NCBI GenBank assembly: GCA_902802815.1
Contig: CADCNQ010000013.1
Location: 1-58,059, forward strand
Reading direction: 5' to 3'
Origin: an uncultured Bacteroidales bacterium
GTDB lineage: Bacteria > Bacteroidota > Bacteroidia > Bacteroidales > Bacteroidaceae
Length of the DNA: 58,059 nucleotides
The stretch's first letter is position 1; every line of letters starts with the position of its first letter. The notes under the pieces are model-generated. The model did no database searches. It was not told where the DNA came from and saw nothing but the letters and a program-made list of their open reading frames with translations. The position numbers and the translations under genes were made by a program. Positions 28,021 to 37,305 of this stretch are shown here, piece after piece.

Positions 28021-28635
28021 ATGGCCAAGCAGAAATTCAATATTATAGAGTCCACATGTATTCCCGTGGAGATAGACAACTGTAACACCGACCTCATTAT
28101 CCCGGCCCGTTACCTGGCTTCCACCACGCGCGACCCGAAGTTCTTCGGTGATGCCTTCATGCATGACTTGCGTTACGACAGTGAAGGAAATCCTGTGAAG
28201 GATTTTGTGATGAATCTACCTCAATACTCAGAGGCTCCCCGTGAAGGTGTACACGAGATTATCATCGGTGGTCAGAACTGGGGCAGCGGTTCCAGTCGTG
28301 AGCATGCAGCCTGGGCTATCAGCGGATATGGAGTGAGAGTGGTAATTTCAAGTTCCTTCGCTGATATTCACCGTAACAATCTTCTTAACTGTTTTGTGCT
28401 TCCGGTTGTAGTAAGCCGCGAGTTCCAGCAAGAGCTGTTCGCAACGGTGAAAGCAGACCCGAGTGCTAAGGTGCGCGTAGATGTGCCCAATCAGACGGTG
28501 ACAAATCTTTCTACGGGACATTCAGAGACATTCCCCATAAATTCATACAAGAAGTATTGTCTGGAAAATGCCTTTGATGACATCGACTTCTTGCTCAGTA
28601 ATACGGATAAAATAGAAGCTTTTGAGAAGCATTGA
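28021..28635 (+). CDS. leuD: 3-isopropylmalate dehydratase small subunit
   Basis: Swivelling-domain partner of LeuC. The 204-residue product contains NTDLIIPARYL and the phosphate/substrate loop GGQNWGSGSSREHA. It is complete. Its 3' end overlaps the next gene's TTG start by 14 bp. Confidence 0.97.
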   Translation: MAKQKFNIIESTCIPVEIDNCNTDLIIPARYLASTTRDPKFFGDAFMHDLRYDSEGNPVKDFVMNLPQYSEAPREGVHEIIIGGQNWGSGSSREHAAWAISGYGVRVVISSSFADIHRNNLLNCFVLPVVVSREFQQELFATVKADPSAKVRVDVPNQTVTNLSTGHSETFPINSYKKYCLENAFDDIDFLLSNTDKIEAFEKH

Positions 28636-30139
28636 AATATTAGATACGACACTGCGTGACGGTGAACAGACTTCCGGTGTGGCATTTTCCGCTCCGGAGA
28701 AGTTGTCGATAGCACGCAAACTGCTTGAAGAGGTTAAGGTAGATCGTATTGAGGTAGCATCTGCACGAGTGTCTGATGGTGAACTCGAGTGCGTGAAGGC
28801 TGTGTGTCAGTGGGCTGCAGAGACAAATATGCTGCAGCGTATTGAAGTGCTCGGTTTTTGCGATGACGGGAAGTCCATACAATGGATAAAAGAAGCCGGT
28901 GGTCGTGTGCTTAATCTGCTATGCAAGGGTAGTGAGAAACATTGTCGCGGACAGCTGTCCAAGACTCCAGAAGAGCACTTTGCCGATATAAAACGCAATG
29001 TGGCTATGGCTGTTGAGGCCGGATTGGAAGTAAATGCCTATCTTGAGGACTGGTCTAACGGAATGAAGGATTCACCTGACTACGTTTTTAAGATGGTTGA
29101 CGCGCTTCGGCATACTCCAATACGTCGTTTTATGCTTCCTGATACACTCGGTGTGTTGTCTCCGAGAGAGACAAGGCAGTATGTGCGCCAGATGGTGGAG
29201 CGCTATCCGGATGTACATTTCGACTTTCATGCTCACAACGACTATGATCTGGCCGTAGCAAATGTGTTGAATGCTACGGAAGAAGGATGCCGCGGAATAC
29301 ATTGCACTGTCAACGGATTAGGTGAGCGTGCAGGAAATGCCTCTCTGGCTTCTGTAGTTGCAGTGCTCAATGATATGGCCTCTGTAGAGGTTCGCGTTGA
29401 GGAAAAGAGTATTGTGTCTGCCTCACGTATGGTGGAAAGCTACAGTGGTATGGCTCTTGCTGCCAACCAACCGATTGTCGGCGAGAATGTGTTTACACAG
29501 ACGGCTGGTGTTCATGCCGATGGCGACAAAAAAGCCGGTCTGTATGTCAATCGCCTTTTGCCTGAGCGTTTCGGACGTTCCAGAGAATATGCTTTGGGAA
29601 AGATGTCCGGTAAGGCAAATATTGAGCAGAACCTGCGCCTTTTGGGTATCAATCTCTCTGAGGAGGATATGCGTAAGGTGACACGCAGAATCAACGAACT
29701 GGGAGACAAGAAGGAAAAGGTTACTATTGACGACCTTCCATTTATCATTTCGGATGTGTTGCATCATTCGTCGTCACGCGAGCGTATAAAGTTGGTTTCC
29801 TATATGGTTTCTACGGCATACGGTTTACACCCTCAGGCTGTAGTAAAACTGGAAGTTGACGGTAAGCAATACGAGGAGGCTGCAACAGGTGACGGTCAAT
29901 ATGACGCTTTCGTGCGCGCCGTGCGACATATCTATCGTAATGCTCTCGGACGAACTTTCCCTTGGCTGTCCAACTATCAGGTGACAATTCCTCCCGGTGG
30001 TAGAACGGATGCTCTTGTACAGACGGCTATTTCGTGGCAGTATGAAGGCAAAACATATCGTACACGCGGTTTGGATGCCGATCAGACGGAGGCTGCAATA
30101 AAAGCAACAATAAAGATGCTTAACCTCTTAGAAGAATAG
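28622..30139 (+). CDS. Second isopropylmalate/citramalate synthase-type enzyme
   Basis: A 505-residue paralogue of LeuA ([36 protein letters not shown]-terminal LeuA regulatory domain). Its sequence is of the citramalate/2-isopropylmalate group found as a second copy in Bacteroidales leu operons. If it is citramalate synthase it would feed 2-oxobutyrate into isoleucine through the same LeuCD and LeuB; this is inference. The start is TTG at 28622, inside leuD, because no ATG lies before the conserved [11 protein letters not shown] strand. The unusual start with 14-bp overlap suggests coupled translation. Confidence 0.85.
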   Translation: MRSIEILDTTLRDGEQTSGVAFSAPEKLSIARKLLEEVKVDRIEVASARVSDGELECVKAVCQWAAETNMLQRIEVLGFCDDGKSIQWIKEAGGRVLNLLCKGSEKHCRGQLSKTPEEHFADIKRNVAMAVEAGLEVNAYLEDWSNGMKDSPDYVFKMVDALRHTPIRRFMLPDTLGVLSPRETRQYVRQMVERYPDVHFDFHAHNDYDLAVANVLNATEEGCRGIHCTVNGLGERAGNASLASVVAVLNDMASVEVRVEEKSIVSASRMVESYSGMALAANQPIVGENVFTQTAGVHADGDKKAGLYVNRLLPERFGRSREYALGKMSGKANIEQNLRLLGINLSEEDMRKVTRRINELGDKKEKVTIDDLPFIISDVLHHSSSRERIKLVSYMVSTAYGLHPQAVVKLEVDGKQYEEAATGDGQYDAFVRAVRHIYRNALGRTFPWLSNYQVTIPPGGRTDALVQTAISWQYEGKTYRTRGLDADQTEAAIKATIKMLNLLEE

Positions 30140-30159
30140 AATTAATAAGGAATACTTAT

Positions 30160-31239
30160 ATGAAACTCAAAATCGCAGTTTTGGCCGGTGACGGTATCGG
30201 ACCGGAGATTATGCAACAAGGTGTGGCTGTACTCAGTGCTGTAGCGGAGAAGTTCGGTCATGAGGTGACATACAAAGAGGCTCTCTGTGGCGCACACGCC
30301 ATTGACGAGGTGGGTGACCCTTTCCCTGAGGAGACCTTCCGTATTTGTGAGGAAGCAGATGCTGTGCTCTTCGCTTCTGTGGGTGATCCTAAGTTTGATA
30401 ACAACCCGACAGCCAAAGTACGTCCGGAGCAAGGACTTCTTGCTATGCGTAAGAAGTTGGGCCTGTATGCCAATATACGCCCTGTTGAGACTTTTGAATG
30501 CCTGATTCATAAATCGCCTTTGAAGGATTCTCTGGTAAGAGGAGCCGATTTTATCTGTATCCGAGAACTGACAGGTGGTATGTATTTCGGTCAGAAACAG
30601 GAACCTTCTGTAAACGCAGACGGCGTAGAGGATGCTTATGATACTAACTACTATTCACGTCCCGAGGTGGAGCGCATTCTCAAGGTAGGTTATCAATATG
30701 CTCGCCAACGTCGCAAGCACCTTACGGTAGTTGACAAGGCAAATGTTCTTGCTTCCAGCCGTCTATGGCGTAAGATTGCTCAGGAGATGGCTCCTCAGTA
30801 TCCCGATGTGAAGACCGACTTTATGTATGTCGACAATGCCGCTATGCGTATGATTCAGGAACCTACATTCTTCGATGTAATGGTGACAGAGAATACATTC
30901 GGTGATATCCTCACCGACGAAGGCTCTGTGATTACCGGTTCTATGGGCCTTCTGCCCAGTGCTTCTACGGGTAGTTCCACTCCTGTGTTCGAACCTATTC
31001 ATGGCTCTTGGCCTCAGGGTAAGGGTCTCAATATTGCCAACCCCTTGGCACAGATACTGTCTGTGGCTATGCTGTTTGAGTATTTTGATCTTAAGAAAGA
31101 GGGACATCTCGTGCGCGAGGCTGTCAATGCTTCTCTTGATGCAAACGTCCGCACTCCGGAGATTCAGGTTGAAGGTGCTCCTAAATATGGTACAAAGGAA
31201 GTTGGTGCATGGATAGTTGATTATATTAACAGGAAGTGA
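30160..31239 (+). CDS. leuB: 3-isopropylmalate dehydrogenase
   Basis: NAD-dependent oxidative decarboxylation of 3-isopropylmalate. The 359-residue product has the start [14 protein letters not shown], the substrate arginines in [22 protein letters not shown], the catalytic Tyr region ([10 protein letters not shown]), VDKANVL with the lysine, and the NAD site IHGSWPQ. Last biosynthetic gene of the operon; its TGA overlaps the GTG start of the following TPR gene. Confidence 0.97.
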   Translation: MKLKIAVLAGDGIGPEIMQQGVAVLSAVAEKFGHEVTYKEALCGAHAIDEVGDPFPEETFRICEEADAVLFASVGDPKFDNNPTAKVRPEQGLLAMRKKLGLYANIRPVETFECLIHKSPLKDSLVRGADFICIRELTGGMYFGQKQEPSVNADGVEDAYDTNYYSRPEVERILKVGYQYARQRRKHLTVVDKANVLASSRLWRKIAQEMAPQYPDVKTDFMYVDNAAMRMIQEPTFFDVMVTENTFGDILTDEGSVITGSMGLLPSASTGSSTPVFEPIHGSWPQGKGLNIANPLAQILSVAMLFEYFDLKKEGHLVREAVNASLDANVRTPEIQVEGAPKYGTKEVGAWIVDYINRK

Positions 31240-31973
31240 TCCGCCAATCTCTGATAATAATATTTTTGTGGGCGGCCGTCGTGTCGCCCACATTTGCCAT
31301 GTCACGGTCGGATTCTCTTGCCGTCAGCGATACATCCGGTATAACGGCCGCAAAGGTAAATGCGGAAGATTCTGCGCAGGTGCTGATTGCTGTGTGCACA
31401 AAGATGTTGCGTGAGTCCCCCCACAATGTTCCCGTACGCTTGCGACGGGCAGCTCTATATCAGTGGATGGGTGCGGACGAGAAGGCACTTTCCGACTACA
31501 ATCTTATCCTTGAGGACCAGCCCTCTTGTGAGGATGCCCTCCTTTTTCGTGCTGACATTTACCGTCGTCAACGTTCTTTCCGACTGGCGCGTGCCGATTA
31601 CGAACGCCTTATACAGATTCGCCCGAATAATTTGAAGGCCTGCCTCGGACTGGCGATAACCAACGATGAAGGTGGACGCCCACGTGAGGCAATGGATCAG
31701 ATGAATGTAATTGTAGAGGCATGGCCAAATGAAGCTTTGCCGTATCTTGTGCGGGGTGAAATGTTTATGCGTCGCGGAATATATCCGCAAGCACTGATGG
31801 ATTTTGATGAGAGTATTCGTCTTGATCCGACAAATCCGGATTCGTATCTTTCGAGAGGCATATATTATAAGCATCGCCGCAAGTCGTCTCTGGCGCGTGA
31901 AGATTTCCGCCGTGCTGTAGAGTTGGGTGCAGATGCCAACTACGTTTACAGTTTACTCCGTGATCTTCGCTGA
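31236..31973 (+). CDS. Exported TPR-repeat protein
   Basis: A 245-residue protein with a Sec signal peptide ([21 protein letters not shown]) and about five tetratricopeptide repeats over residues 60-240, for example [20 protein letters not shown] and [23 protein letters not shown] proteins act as binding scaffolds; the partner is unknown. It starts with GTG overlapping the leuB stop codon (GTGA), so it is translated from the leu transcript although it has no clear role in leucine synthesis. It ends 47 bp inside the longest frame of the ComEC gene. Confidence 0.8.
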   Translation: MIRQSLIIIFLWAAVVSPTFAMSRSDSLAVSDTSGITAAKVNAEDSAQVLIAVCTKMLRESPHNVPVRLRRAALYQWMGADEKALSDYNLILEDQPSCEDALLFRADIYRRQRSFRLARADYERLIQIRPNNLKACLGLAITNDEGGRPREAMDQMNVIVEAWPNEALPYLVRGEMFMRRGIYPQALMDFDESIRLDPTNPDSYLSRGIYYKHRRKSSLAREDFRRAVELGADANYVYSLLRDLR

Positions 31974-33000
31974 TGGTTCCTGCTATGATTTTATTGGGCA
32001 TCTGGGTGTCACGTCGCAAGTGTTCGCGCAGATGGTAGCGCAACGGCTCTCGTCGTGCGGGTTATCTGAGGAAGCGCTTGAACAGGTCTTTGCACTCACG
32101 CTTGGACATCGTGACACGTCTTCACCATTGATGCAACTTTTTCGTGCCAGCGGCGTAAGTCATGTGATGGCACTCTCAGGTTTGCATCTCGGAATATTCT
32201 GTGCTGCATTTTCCCCTTTTATAGCATTGGTTCGGAGAAAAATGGGACCGATGACGGTAAGAATTGCTGTAATTTTTTTCGTGTTGTTGGCTGTGTGGTT
32301 TTACGTATGTATTGCACGATGGCCGATGTCTATGGTACGTGCAGCAACGATGCTCTCCATCTCTTTGCTCTCTGCATTGACACCATATCGTTTGAGACTT
32401 TTGGAAGTATGGCTACTCTCGGTAATGCTGATTCTTATTTTTACACCGAGAAGTGCCACAGATATAGGATTTCAGCTTTCTGCGATGGCTATGCTGGCAA
32501 TTGCGCTCTGCTGCGACAGAGAAGGAGAAAAAGAGAATGAACCTGCGCCGCTTCCGCAAGATCCAACCTCTTTACAGAGAAACCGACCTTTGCGGAATGA
32601 AGAGAACCATATTTGGAAATCGGCAAAAAATGTTGTGGTGGAGTGGGTTAAGATAAGTTTCTGGTGTCAGATGTTTACAGCCCCTCTTGTTGCGCACTAT
32701 TTTGGCACTTTTGTACCGCATGCCATAGTAACATCCGTAGTAGTGACGGCATATACGAGTGCAGTCGTGTACTTATGCTTTATTCTTATTGCTTCATTAT
32801 TTATTCTTCCAGCATTTATATCTGAATTTCTGGCACAAAGTATTAATGGTTTGTTGTGGATACAAACAGAAGCACTTCGTGCATTCACAGCGTTTGCGGG
32901 AACGGGATTGGAAGGCGTAAAATGGTCTTGGCTTGCTGTTGCGTTGTGGTACGCATGCATTACCTTATTTATAATGCAGCGAGGTCGGCTGCGGCTTTGA
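31927..33000 (+). CDS. Minimal ComEC/Rec2 competence-domain protein
   Basis: Integral membrane protein with the ComEC competence core: ALTLGHRDTSSPLMQLFRAS, the signature VSHVMALSGLHLGIF and SMVRAATML. ComEC forms the inner-membrane channel for DNA uptake. Usual proteins are ~700 residues with an N-terminal OB-like part and a C-terminal metallo-beta-lactamase domain; this one has only the core and ends soon after the helices. The start is uncertain: 31927 (GTG) is the longest frame, and ATG at 32032 is just before the conserved core. A 21-codon frame (31973-32038) begins on the TPR stop (TGATG) and ends over that ATG. Confidence 0.75.
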   Translation: MQMPTTFTVYSVIFADGSCYDFIGHLGVTSQVFAQMVAQRLSSCGLSEEALEQVFALTLGHRDTSSPLMQLFRASGVSHVMALSGLHLGIFCAAFSPFIALVRRKMGPMTVRIAVIFFVLLAVWFYVCIARWPMSMVRAATMLSISLLSALTPYRLRLLEVWLLSVMLILIFTPRSATDIGFQLSAMAMLAIALCCDREGEKENEPAPLPQDPTSLQRNRPLRNEENHIWKSAKNVVVEWVKISFWCQMFTAPLVAHYFGTFVPHAIVTSVVVTAYTSAVVYLCFILIASLFILPAFISEFLAQSINGLLWIQTEALRAFTAFAGTGLEGVKWSWLAVALWYACITLFIMQRGRLRL

Positions 33001-33610
33001 GGGGATCTGTTTGACCGAATACAGCACTGCCGGCAACAAGGACATCTGCGCCAGCTTCACGAAGACGACGGCCGGTGTCGAGGTTAACTCCACCGTCAAT
33101 TTCAATAAGAGCCTTCGAACCGGTGCGTTCTATCATGGCACGCAACGCCTTCACTTTGTCTATTGTGTGTTCGATAAAACGTTGACCTCCGAAACCAGGA
33201 TTGACGCTCATAAGAAGCACCATATCCACATCTCTGATGATGTCTTCAAGTACGGATACCGGTGTGGAAGGATTAAGGGTGACACCTGCGTGCATACCAT
33301 TTTCGTGAATCTGACCAATTACGCGGTGGAGATGGGGGCATGCTTCGTAGTGTACATTCATCATATATGCTCCCAATGCCTTGACTTCCTGAATGAATTT
33401 TTCCGGTTGGACAATCATAAGGTGGACATCAAGTGGTTTTTTACATAGTTTGGCAACGGCGCGTAGCACGGGAAAACCAAATGAGATATTAGGAACAAAA
33501 ACTCCGTCCATAACATCAAGGTGGAGCCAAGAGGCTGCACTTTGATTGAACCATGACATTTCCTTTTCAAGGTTACGGAAATCGGCAGCGAGTAAAGATG
33601 GTGCAAGCAT
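32969..33610 (-). CDS. rpe: Ribulose-phosphate 3-epimerase
   Basis: Interconverts ribulose 5-phosphate and xylulose 5-phosphate in the pentose phosphate pathway. The 213-residue barrel has the metal/catalytic motifs WLHLDVMDGVFVPN, LDVHLMI, SVNPGFGGQ and EIDGGVN. Complete. Its 3' end overlaps the convergent ComEC-like gene by 32 bp, so the two transcripts are complementary at their ends. Confidence 0.97.
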   Translation of the reverse strand: MLAPSLLAADFRNLEKEMSWFNQSAASWLHLDVMDGVFVPNISFGFPVLRAVAKLCKKPLDVHLMIVQPEKFIQEVKALGAYMMNVHYEACPHLHRVIGQIHENGMHAGVTLNPSTPVSVLEDIIRDVDMVLLMSVNPGFGGQRFIEHTIDKVKALRAMIERTGSKALIEIDGGVNLDTGRRLREAGADVLVAGSAVFGQTDPLKAAADLAAL

Positions 33611-33632
33611 AGTTGATATCGATTTTATGCCA

Positions 33633-33640
33633 CAAAAATA
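33633..33640 (-). promoter_or_regulatory. -7 box of rpe
   Basis: TATTTTTG on the minus strand, 22 bases upstream of the rpe ATG. The A/T-rich context weakens the call. Confidence 0.4.
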
Positions 33641-33724
33641 TCAAAAAAACACGAAATAAGCAAAAAAAACATGAAAAATAAAAAAAAGTTTAGCAGAAGC
33701 AATCGTTGAAAGTGAAAATAGTCG

Positions 33725-33732
33725 TACCTTTG
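33725..33732 (+). promoter_or_regulatory. -7 box of the rplM-rpsI operon
   Basis: TACCTTTG followed by CACG, 60 bases before the rplM ATG. The same core with CA following is found before leuA. Confidence 0.6.
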
Positions 33733-33792
33733 CACGCCGATTATTATCAAAAGGGTGAAAAATCTTAGTAGTAAACAAACAAAAAACAAAGA

Positions 33793-34254
33793 ATGGACAC
33801 TTTAAGTTACAAGACCATCTCTGTCAACAAGCAAACGGCCAAGAAGGAATGGGTTGTGGTAGATGCCACAGATCAGGTATTGGGTCGTATGGCAAGTAAG
33901 GTGGCAAAACTCCTTAGAGGTAAGTACAAGCCCGAGTTCACACCTCATGTGGACTGTGGCGACAATGTGATTATCATCAACGCCGACAAGATTCAGATCA
34001 GTGGTAAGAAGATGACTGACCGCGTTTATCTGCGCTACACGGGTTATCCCGGTGGTCAGCGTCCCGAGACTCCCGCCAGCATCTTGGCTAAGAAGGGTGG
34101 TGCCGATAAGCTCATCCGTCGCGTGGTGAAGGGTATGTTGCCAAAGAACAAGCTGGCAGACCGTCTCATCAACAACCTTTATATCTATGAAGGTGGTGAG
34201 CATCAGCAGCAGGCACAGCAGCCTAAGGCAATTGATATTAACCTCTACAAATAA
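33793..34254 (+). CDS. rplM: 50S ribosomal protein L13
   Basis: Early 50S assembly protein. The 153-residue product has the family features WVVVDATDQVLGRMAS, KYKPEFTPHVDCGDNVIIINA, YLRYTGYPGG and the C-terminal GMLPKNKL segment. It forms the usual pair with rpsI 11 bp downstream. Confidence 0.98.
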   Translation: MDTLSYKTISVNKQTAKKEWVVVDATDQVLGRMASKVAKLLRGKYKPEFTPHVDCGDNVIIINADKIQISGKKMTDRVYLRYTGYPGGQRPETPASILAKKGGADKLIRRVVKGMLPKNKLADRLINNLYIYEGGEHQQQAQQPKAIDINLYK

Positions 34255-34265
34255 TAAGAAGAGAG

Positions 34266-34652
34266 ATGGAAACAGTAAATGCATTGGGACGCCGCAAGAG
34301 TGCCGTTGCACGTGTATACGTGAACGAGGGTAGCGGTAAGATTACCATCAATAAGAGAGATCTTACAGAATACTTCCCCAGCCCTATTCTGCAGTTCGTT
34401 GTTAAGCAGCCTTTGGTTGCCGTTGACGCAGCGGAGAAGTATGATATCAAGGTAACATTGTGTGGTGGTGGATACACAGGACAGAGTCAGGCTTTGCGTT
34501 TGGCCATTGCCCGTGCGCTGGTGAAGATCAACGCTGAGGATAAGGCTGCTTTGCGCGCCGAGGGCTTCATGACACGTGACAGCCGTGAGGTAGAGCGTAA
34601 GAAGCCGGGTCGTCCAAAGGCACGCCGCAGATTCCAGTTCAGTAAGCGTTAA
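34266..34652 (+). CDS. rpsI: 30S ribosomal protein S9
   Basis: 128-residue S9 with the start ALGRRKSAVARVYV, GGGYTGQSQALRLAIARAL and the basic C-terminal tail PGRPKARRRFQFSKR, whose end reaches the P-site tRNA. Complete and in the conserved order after rplM. Confidence 0.98.
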   Translation: METVNALGRRKSAVARVYVNEGSGKITINKRDLTEYFPSPILQFVVKQPLVAVDAAEKYDIKVTLCGGGYTGQSQALRLAIARALVKINAEDKAALRAEGFMTRDSREVERKKPGRPKARRRFQFSKR

Positions 34653-34798
34653 TGCCCAGAGGACGGAATGTTTAGTATCTAAACTCGCGAGACTCCTAAA
34701 AATCGGGGGACTACTCGGGGGTTGATTCTAAAGAAAATGTTCTTCCGGAAGAAGGACAGGAATTAAAAGGAAAGTAAACAAAAAATAAAGACACAATT
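34653..34798 (+). promoter_or_regulatory. Structured leader of rpsB-tsf (candidate autoregulatory site)
   Basis: The 146 bases between rpsI and rpsB can fold: a perfect hairpin GTTTAG/CTAAAC at 34670-34684, the palindrome CTCGCGAG at 34684-34691, a tandem CGGGGGACTACT/CGGGGGTTGATT pair, and a 14-base palindrome TTCTTCCGGAAGAA at 34740-34753. No -7 box is clear. Ribosomal protein operons are often controlled by such leaders, so S2 binding is a reasonable inference, not shown by the sequence. Confidence 0.4.
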
Positions 34799-35596
34799 AT
34801 GTCAAGAGTAAATTTTGAAACCCTTTTGGAGGCAGGCTGTCACTTCGGCCACCTCAAGAGAAAGTGGAATCCCGCTATGGCTCCCTATATCTTCAAGGAG
34901 CTGAATGGCATCCACATTATCGACCTTCACAAGACGGCCGTTATGGCCGATACTGCTGCCGAGGCCCTGAAGCAGATTGCCAAGAGCGGTAAGAAGGTTT
35001 TGTTTGTTGCTACTAAGAAGCAGGCTAAGAGCGTTGTAGCCGAGAAGGCTACCAGCGTGGGCATGCCTTATGTTATCGAGCGTTGGCCCGGTGGTATGCT
35101 GACCAACTTCCCTACAATCCGTAAGGCTGTGAAGAAGATGGCCAACATCGACAAGCTGATGGCAGACGGAACTTACAGCAATCTCTCCAAGCGTGAGATT
35201 CTGCAGGTGAGTCGCCAGAGAGCTAAGTTGGAGAAGAACCTCGGTTCTATCGCAGACCTGAACCGTCTGCCGAGCGCTCTCTTCGTTGTTGACGTTCTCA
35301 AGGAGCAGATTGCGGTGAAGGAGGCAAATCGTCTGGGTATTCCCGTATTCGGTATCGTTGATACCAACTCAAATCCCGACAACGTTGATTTCGTAATTCC
35401 TGCAAACGACGACGCCAGCAAGAGCATTGAGGTAATTCTTGATGCATGCTGCCAAGCTATTCAGGAAGGTCTGGAAGAGCGTAAGGCTGAGAAGGTTGAC
35501 GAGAAGCCCGCAAAGGAAGACAAGAAGAAGGCTGCCGAGGATGTTGTAGAAGAGGCTCCCGCTGCTGAACCCGAAAAGAAGGAGGAAGAAGCATGA
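34799..35596 (+). CDS. rpsB: 30S ribosomal protein S2
   Basis: 265-residue S2 with the opening LLEAGCHFGHLKRKWNPAMA, ERWPGGMLTNF, and the GIPVFGIVDTNSNPDNVDF end of the core. About 35 acidic and lysine-rich residues (EEAPAAEPEKKEEEA) extend the C-terminus, an extension common in Bacteroidales. The stop overlaps the tsf ATG by 4 bp. Confidence 0.98.
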   Translation: MSRVNFETLLEAGCHFGHLKRKWNPAMAPYIFKELNGIHIIDLHKTAVMADTAAEALKQIAKSGKKVLFVATKKQAKSVVAEKATSVGMPYVIERWPGGMLTNFPTIRKAVKKMANIDKLMADGTYSNLSKREILQVSRQRAKLEKNLGSIADLNRLPSALFVVDVLKEQIAVKEANRLGIPVFGIVDTNSNPDNVDFVIPANDDASKSIEVILDACCQAIQEGLEERKAEKVDEKPAKEDKKKAAEDVVEEAPAAEPEKKEEEA

Positions 35597-36585
35597 ATTT
35601 CACGATGACTGAAATCAAGAAGCTCCGCGAGATGACCGGAGCTGGCTTGGCTGACTGTAAGAAGGCTCTTACTGAGAGCGATACTATGGACGATGCTGTA
35701 GCATACCTCCGCAAGAAGGGTGCTGCCGTGGCTGCAAAGCGCAGCGATCGTGAGGCTGCTGAAGGTTGTGTGCTCGTGAAGAGTGAGAATGGTTTTGCTG
35801 CCATCATAGCTCTCAAGTGCGAGACCGACTTCGTTGCCAACAATGCCGATTTCGTGGCTCTGACACAGGATATCTTGAATGCTGCTGTTGCTGCAAAGTG
35901 TAAGACTTTGGACGAGGTGAAGGCTCTGTCCATTGGTGAGGGCACCGTTCAGGACGCTGTCACCGCACGTAGTGGTATCACAGGCGAGAAGATGGAGCTG
36001 GACGGATATAGTTGCATCGAGAGCGATTACGTGACTACCTACAACCACATGAATCGCAACGGCCTCTGCGCTATGGTTGCTTTCAACAAGCAGGTTGCCG
36101 ACGCTGACTGCGGCAAGAACGTGGCTATGCAGATTGCATCTTCTTCTCCCGTTGCCATCGACGAAAGCGGTGTGAGCGAGGAGGTGAAGCAGAACGAATA
36201 TAATGTAGCCGTTGAGAAGACCAAAGAAGAGCAGGTGAAGAAGGCTGTTGAGGTGGCTTTGAAGAAGGCCGGCATCAATCCCGCACACGTTGATTCCGAG
36301 GATCATATGGAGTCTAACATGGCAAAGGGTTGGATTACAGCAGAGGATGTTGCCAAGGCAAAGGAAATCATTGCTACGGTAAGTGCCGAGAAGGCTGCTA
36401 ACTTGCCCGCTGCCATGGTAGAGAATATCGCCAAGGGTCGTGTGAACAAGTTCCTGAAGGAAAACTGCCTGCTCTCTCAGGAGTATATTTGGGATAAGAA
36501 CATGACTGTTGCCCAGTATCTGCAGAGCGTTGACAAGGAGTTGAAGATCACGGCTATGAGCCGCTTCACTCTGAAGGCTGAGTAA
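35593..36585 (+). CDS. tsf: Elongation factor Ts
   Basis: Nucleotide exchange factor for EF-Tu. The 330-residue product has the UBA-like N-terminus MTEIKKLREMTGAGLADCKKAL, the TDFVANN segment and the two dimerisation-type core repeats, as usual for Bacteroidales. Length normal. It ends the rpsB-tsf operon before a strong terminator. Confidence 0.98.
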   Translation: MNFTMTEIKKLREMTGAGLADCKKALTESDTMDDAVAYLRKKGAAVAAKRSDREAAEGCVLVKSENGFAAIIALKCETDFVANNADFVALTQDILNAAVAAKCKTLDEVKALSIGEGTVQDAVTARSGITGEKMELDGYSCIESDYVTTYNHMNRNGLCAMVAFNKQVADADCGKNVAMQIASSSPVAIDESGVSEEVKQNEYNVAVEKTKEEQVKKAVEVALKKAGINPAHVDSEDHMESNMAKGWITAEDVAKAKEIIATVSAEKAANLPAAMVENIAKGRVNKFLKENCLLSQEYIWDKNMTVAQYLQSVDKELKITAMSRFTLKAE

Positions 36586-36616
36586 GACAGATTATTAAGA
36601 GTAAATATGAGGATGA

Positions 36617-36648
36617 CCCCTCCCGAAAGCGGGAGGGGTTTTCTTTTT
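36617..36648 (+). terminator. Intrinsic terminator after tsf
   Basis: A perfect 9-bp G+C-rich stem (36617-36625 with 36630-36638) with an AAAG loop is followed by TTTTCTTTTT. It lies 32 bases after the tsf stop and overlaps a false upstream start of the next gene. Confidence 0.95.
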
Positions 36649-36669
36649 CCTGACAAAAGGACTGATGAG

Positions 36670-37281
36670 ATGAAGATATTTGGAGTTGGCATGAATTACC
36701 TCGCTCACACGAAGGAACTCGATGGGCGCGACTATATTCCGGAAGATCCTGTGATATTCACCAAGACCGACAGTGCGCTGCTTACGGGGGGCAAACCATT
36801 CTTCTTGCCCGACTATACGCAACGCTGTGATTATGAGGCAGAACTGGTTGTTCGTATTTCACGCATGGGAAGAAGCATCCCTGAGCGCTTCGCCCATAGA
36901 TATTACGAAGAGGTCACTGTTGGAATTGATTTCACGGCACGCGACTTGCAGGAACGTCTCCGTGCAAAGGGACTTCCATGGGATTTGTGCAAGGGATTCG
37001 ACGGAAGTGCCGTTGTGGGGGAGTTTGTCAAACTGGACGGTGATGTGCAGAACTTGCACTTTTCTCTTGAAAAAAATGGAGTGGAGGTGCAGAGGGGTTG
37101 GACGGGCGATATGATATATGGCATTGACAAGCTTATTAGTTTCATTTCCAAATACTTCACAATAAAAACAGGAGATCTTATTTTCACAGGAACTCCGGTC
37201 GGAGTAGGACCTGTGGAGATAGATGATCACTTGGACGGTTACCTTGAGGGCAATAAAATACTCTCGTTCAACGTTAAATAA
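36670..37281 (+). CDS. Fumarylacetoacetate hydrolase (FAH) family protein
   Basis: A 203-residue FAH-fold enzyme with the metal-binding pattern CDYEAELVV, the GIDFTARDLQ segment, KGFDGSAVVG and GDLIFTGTPVGVGPV. In bacteria such short members act as acylpyruvases, oxaloacetate tautomerases/decarboxylases or isomerases; the exact reaction is unknown. The ATG at 36670 is used because the longer frame from 36607 would run through the tsf terminator. porU follows 24 bp downstream on the same strand. Confidence 0.88.
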   Translation: MKIFGVGMNYLAHTKELDGRDYIPEDPVIFTKTDSALLTGGKPFFLPDYTQRCDYEAELVVRISRMGRSIPERFAHRYYEEVTVGIDFTARDLQERLRAKGLPWDLCKGFDGSAVVGEFVKLDGDVQNLHFSLEKNGVEVQRGWTGDMIYGIDKLISFISKYFTIKTGDLIFTGTPVGVGPVEIDDHLDGYLEGNKILSFNVK

Positions 37282-37305
37282 AGTGAGACGGTACGCACGC
37301 ACACG

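Noticed and set aside
36607..36669. N-terminal extension of the FAH-family protein
   Set aside because: It would be encoded by the tsf terminator hairpin; the conserved fold begins at the ATG at 36670.
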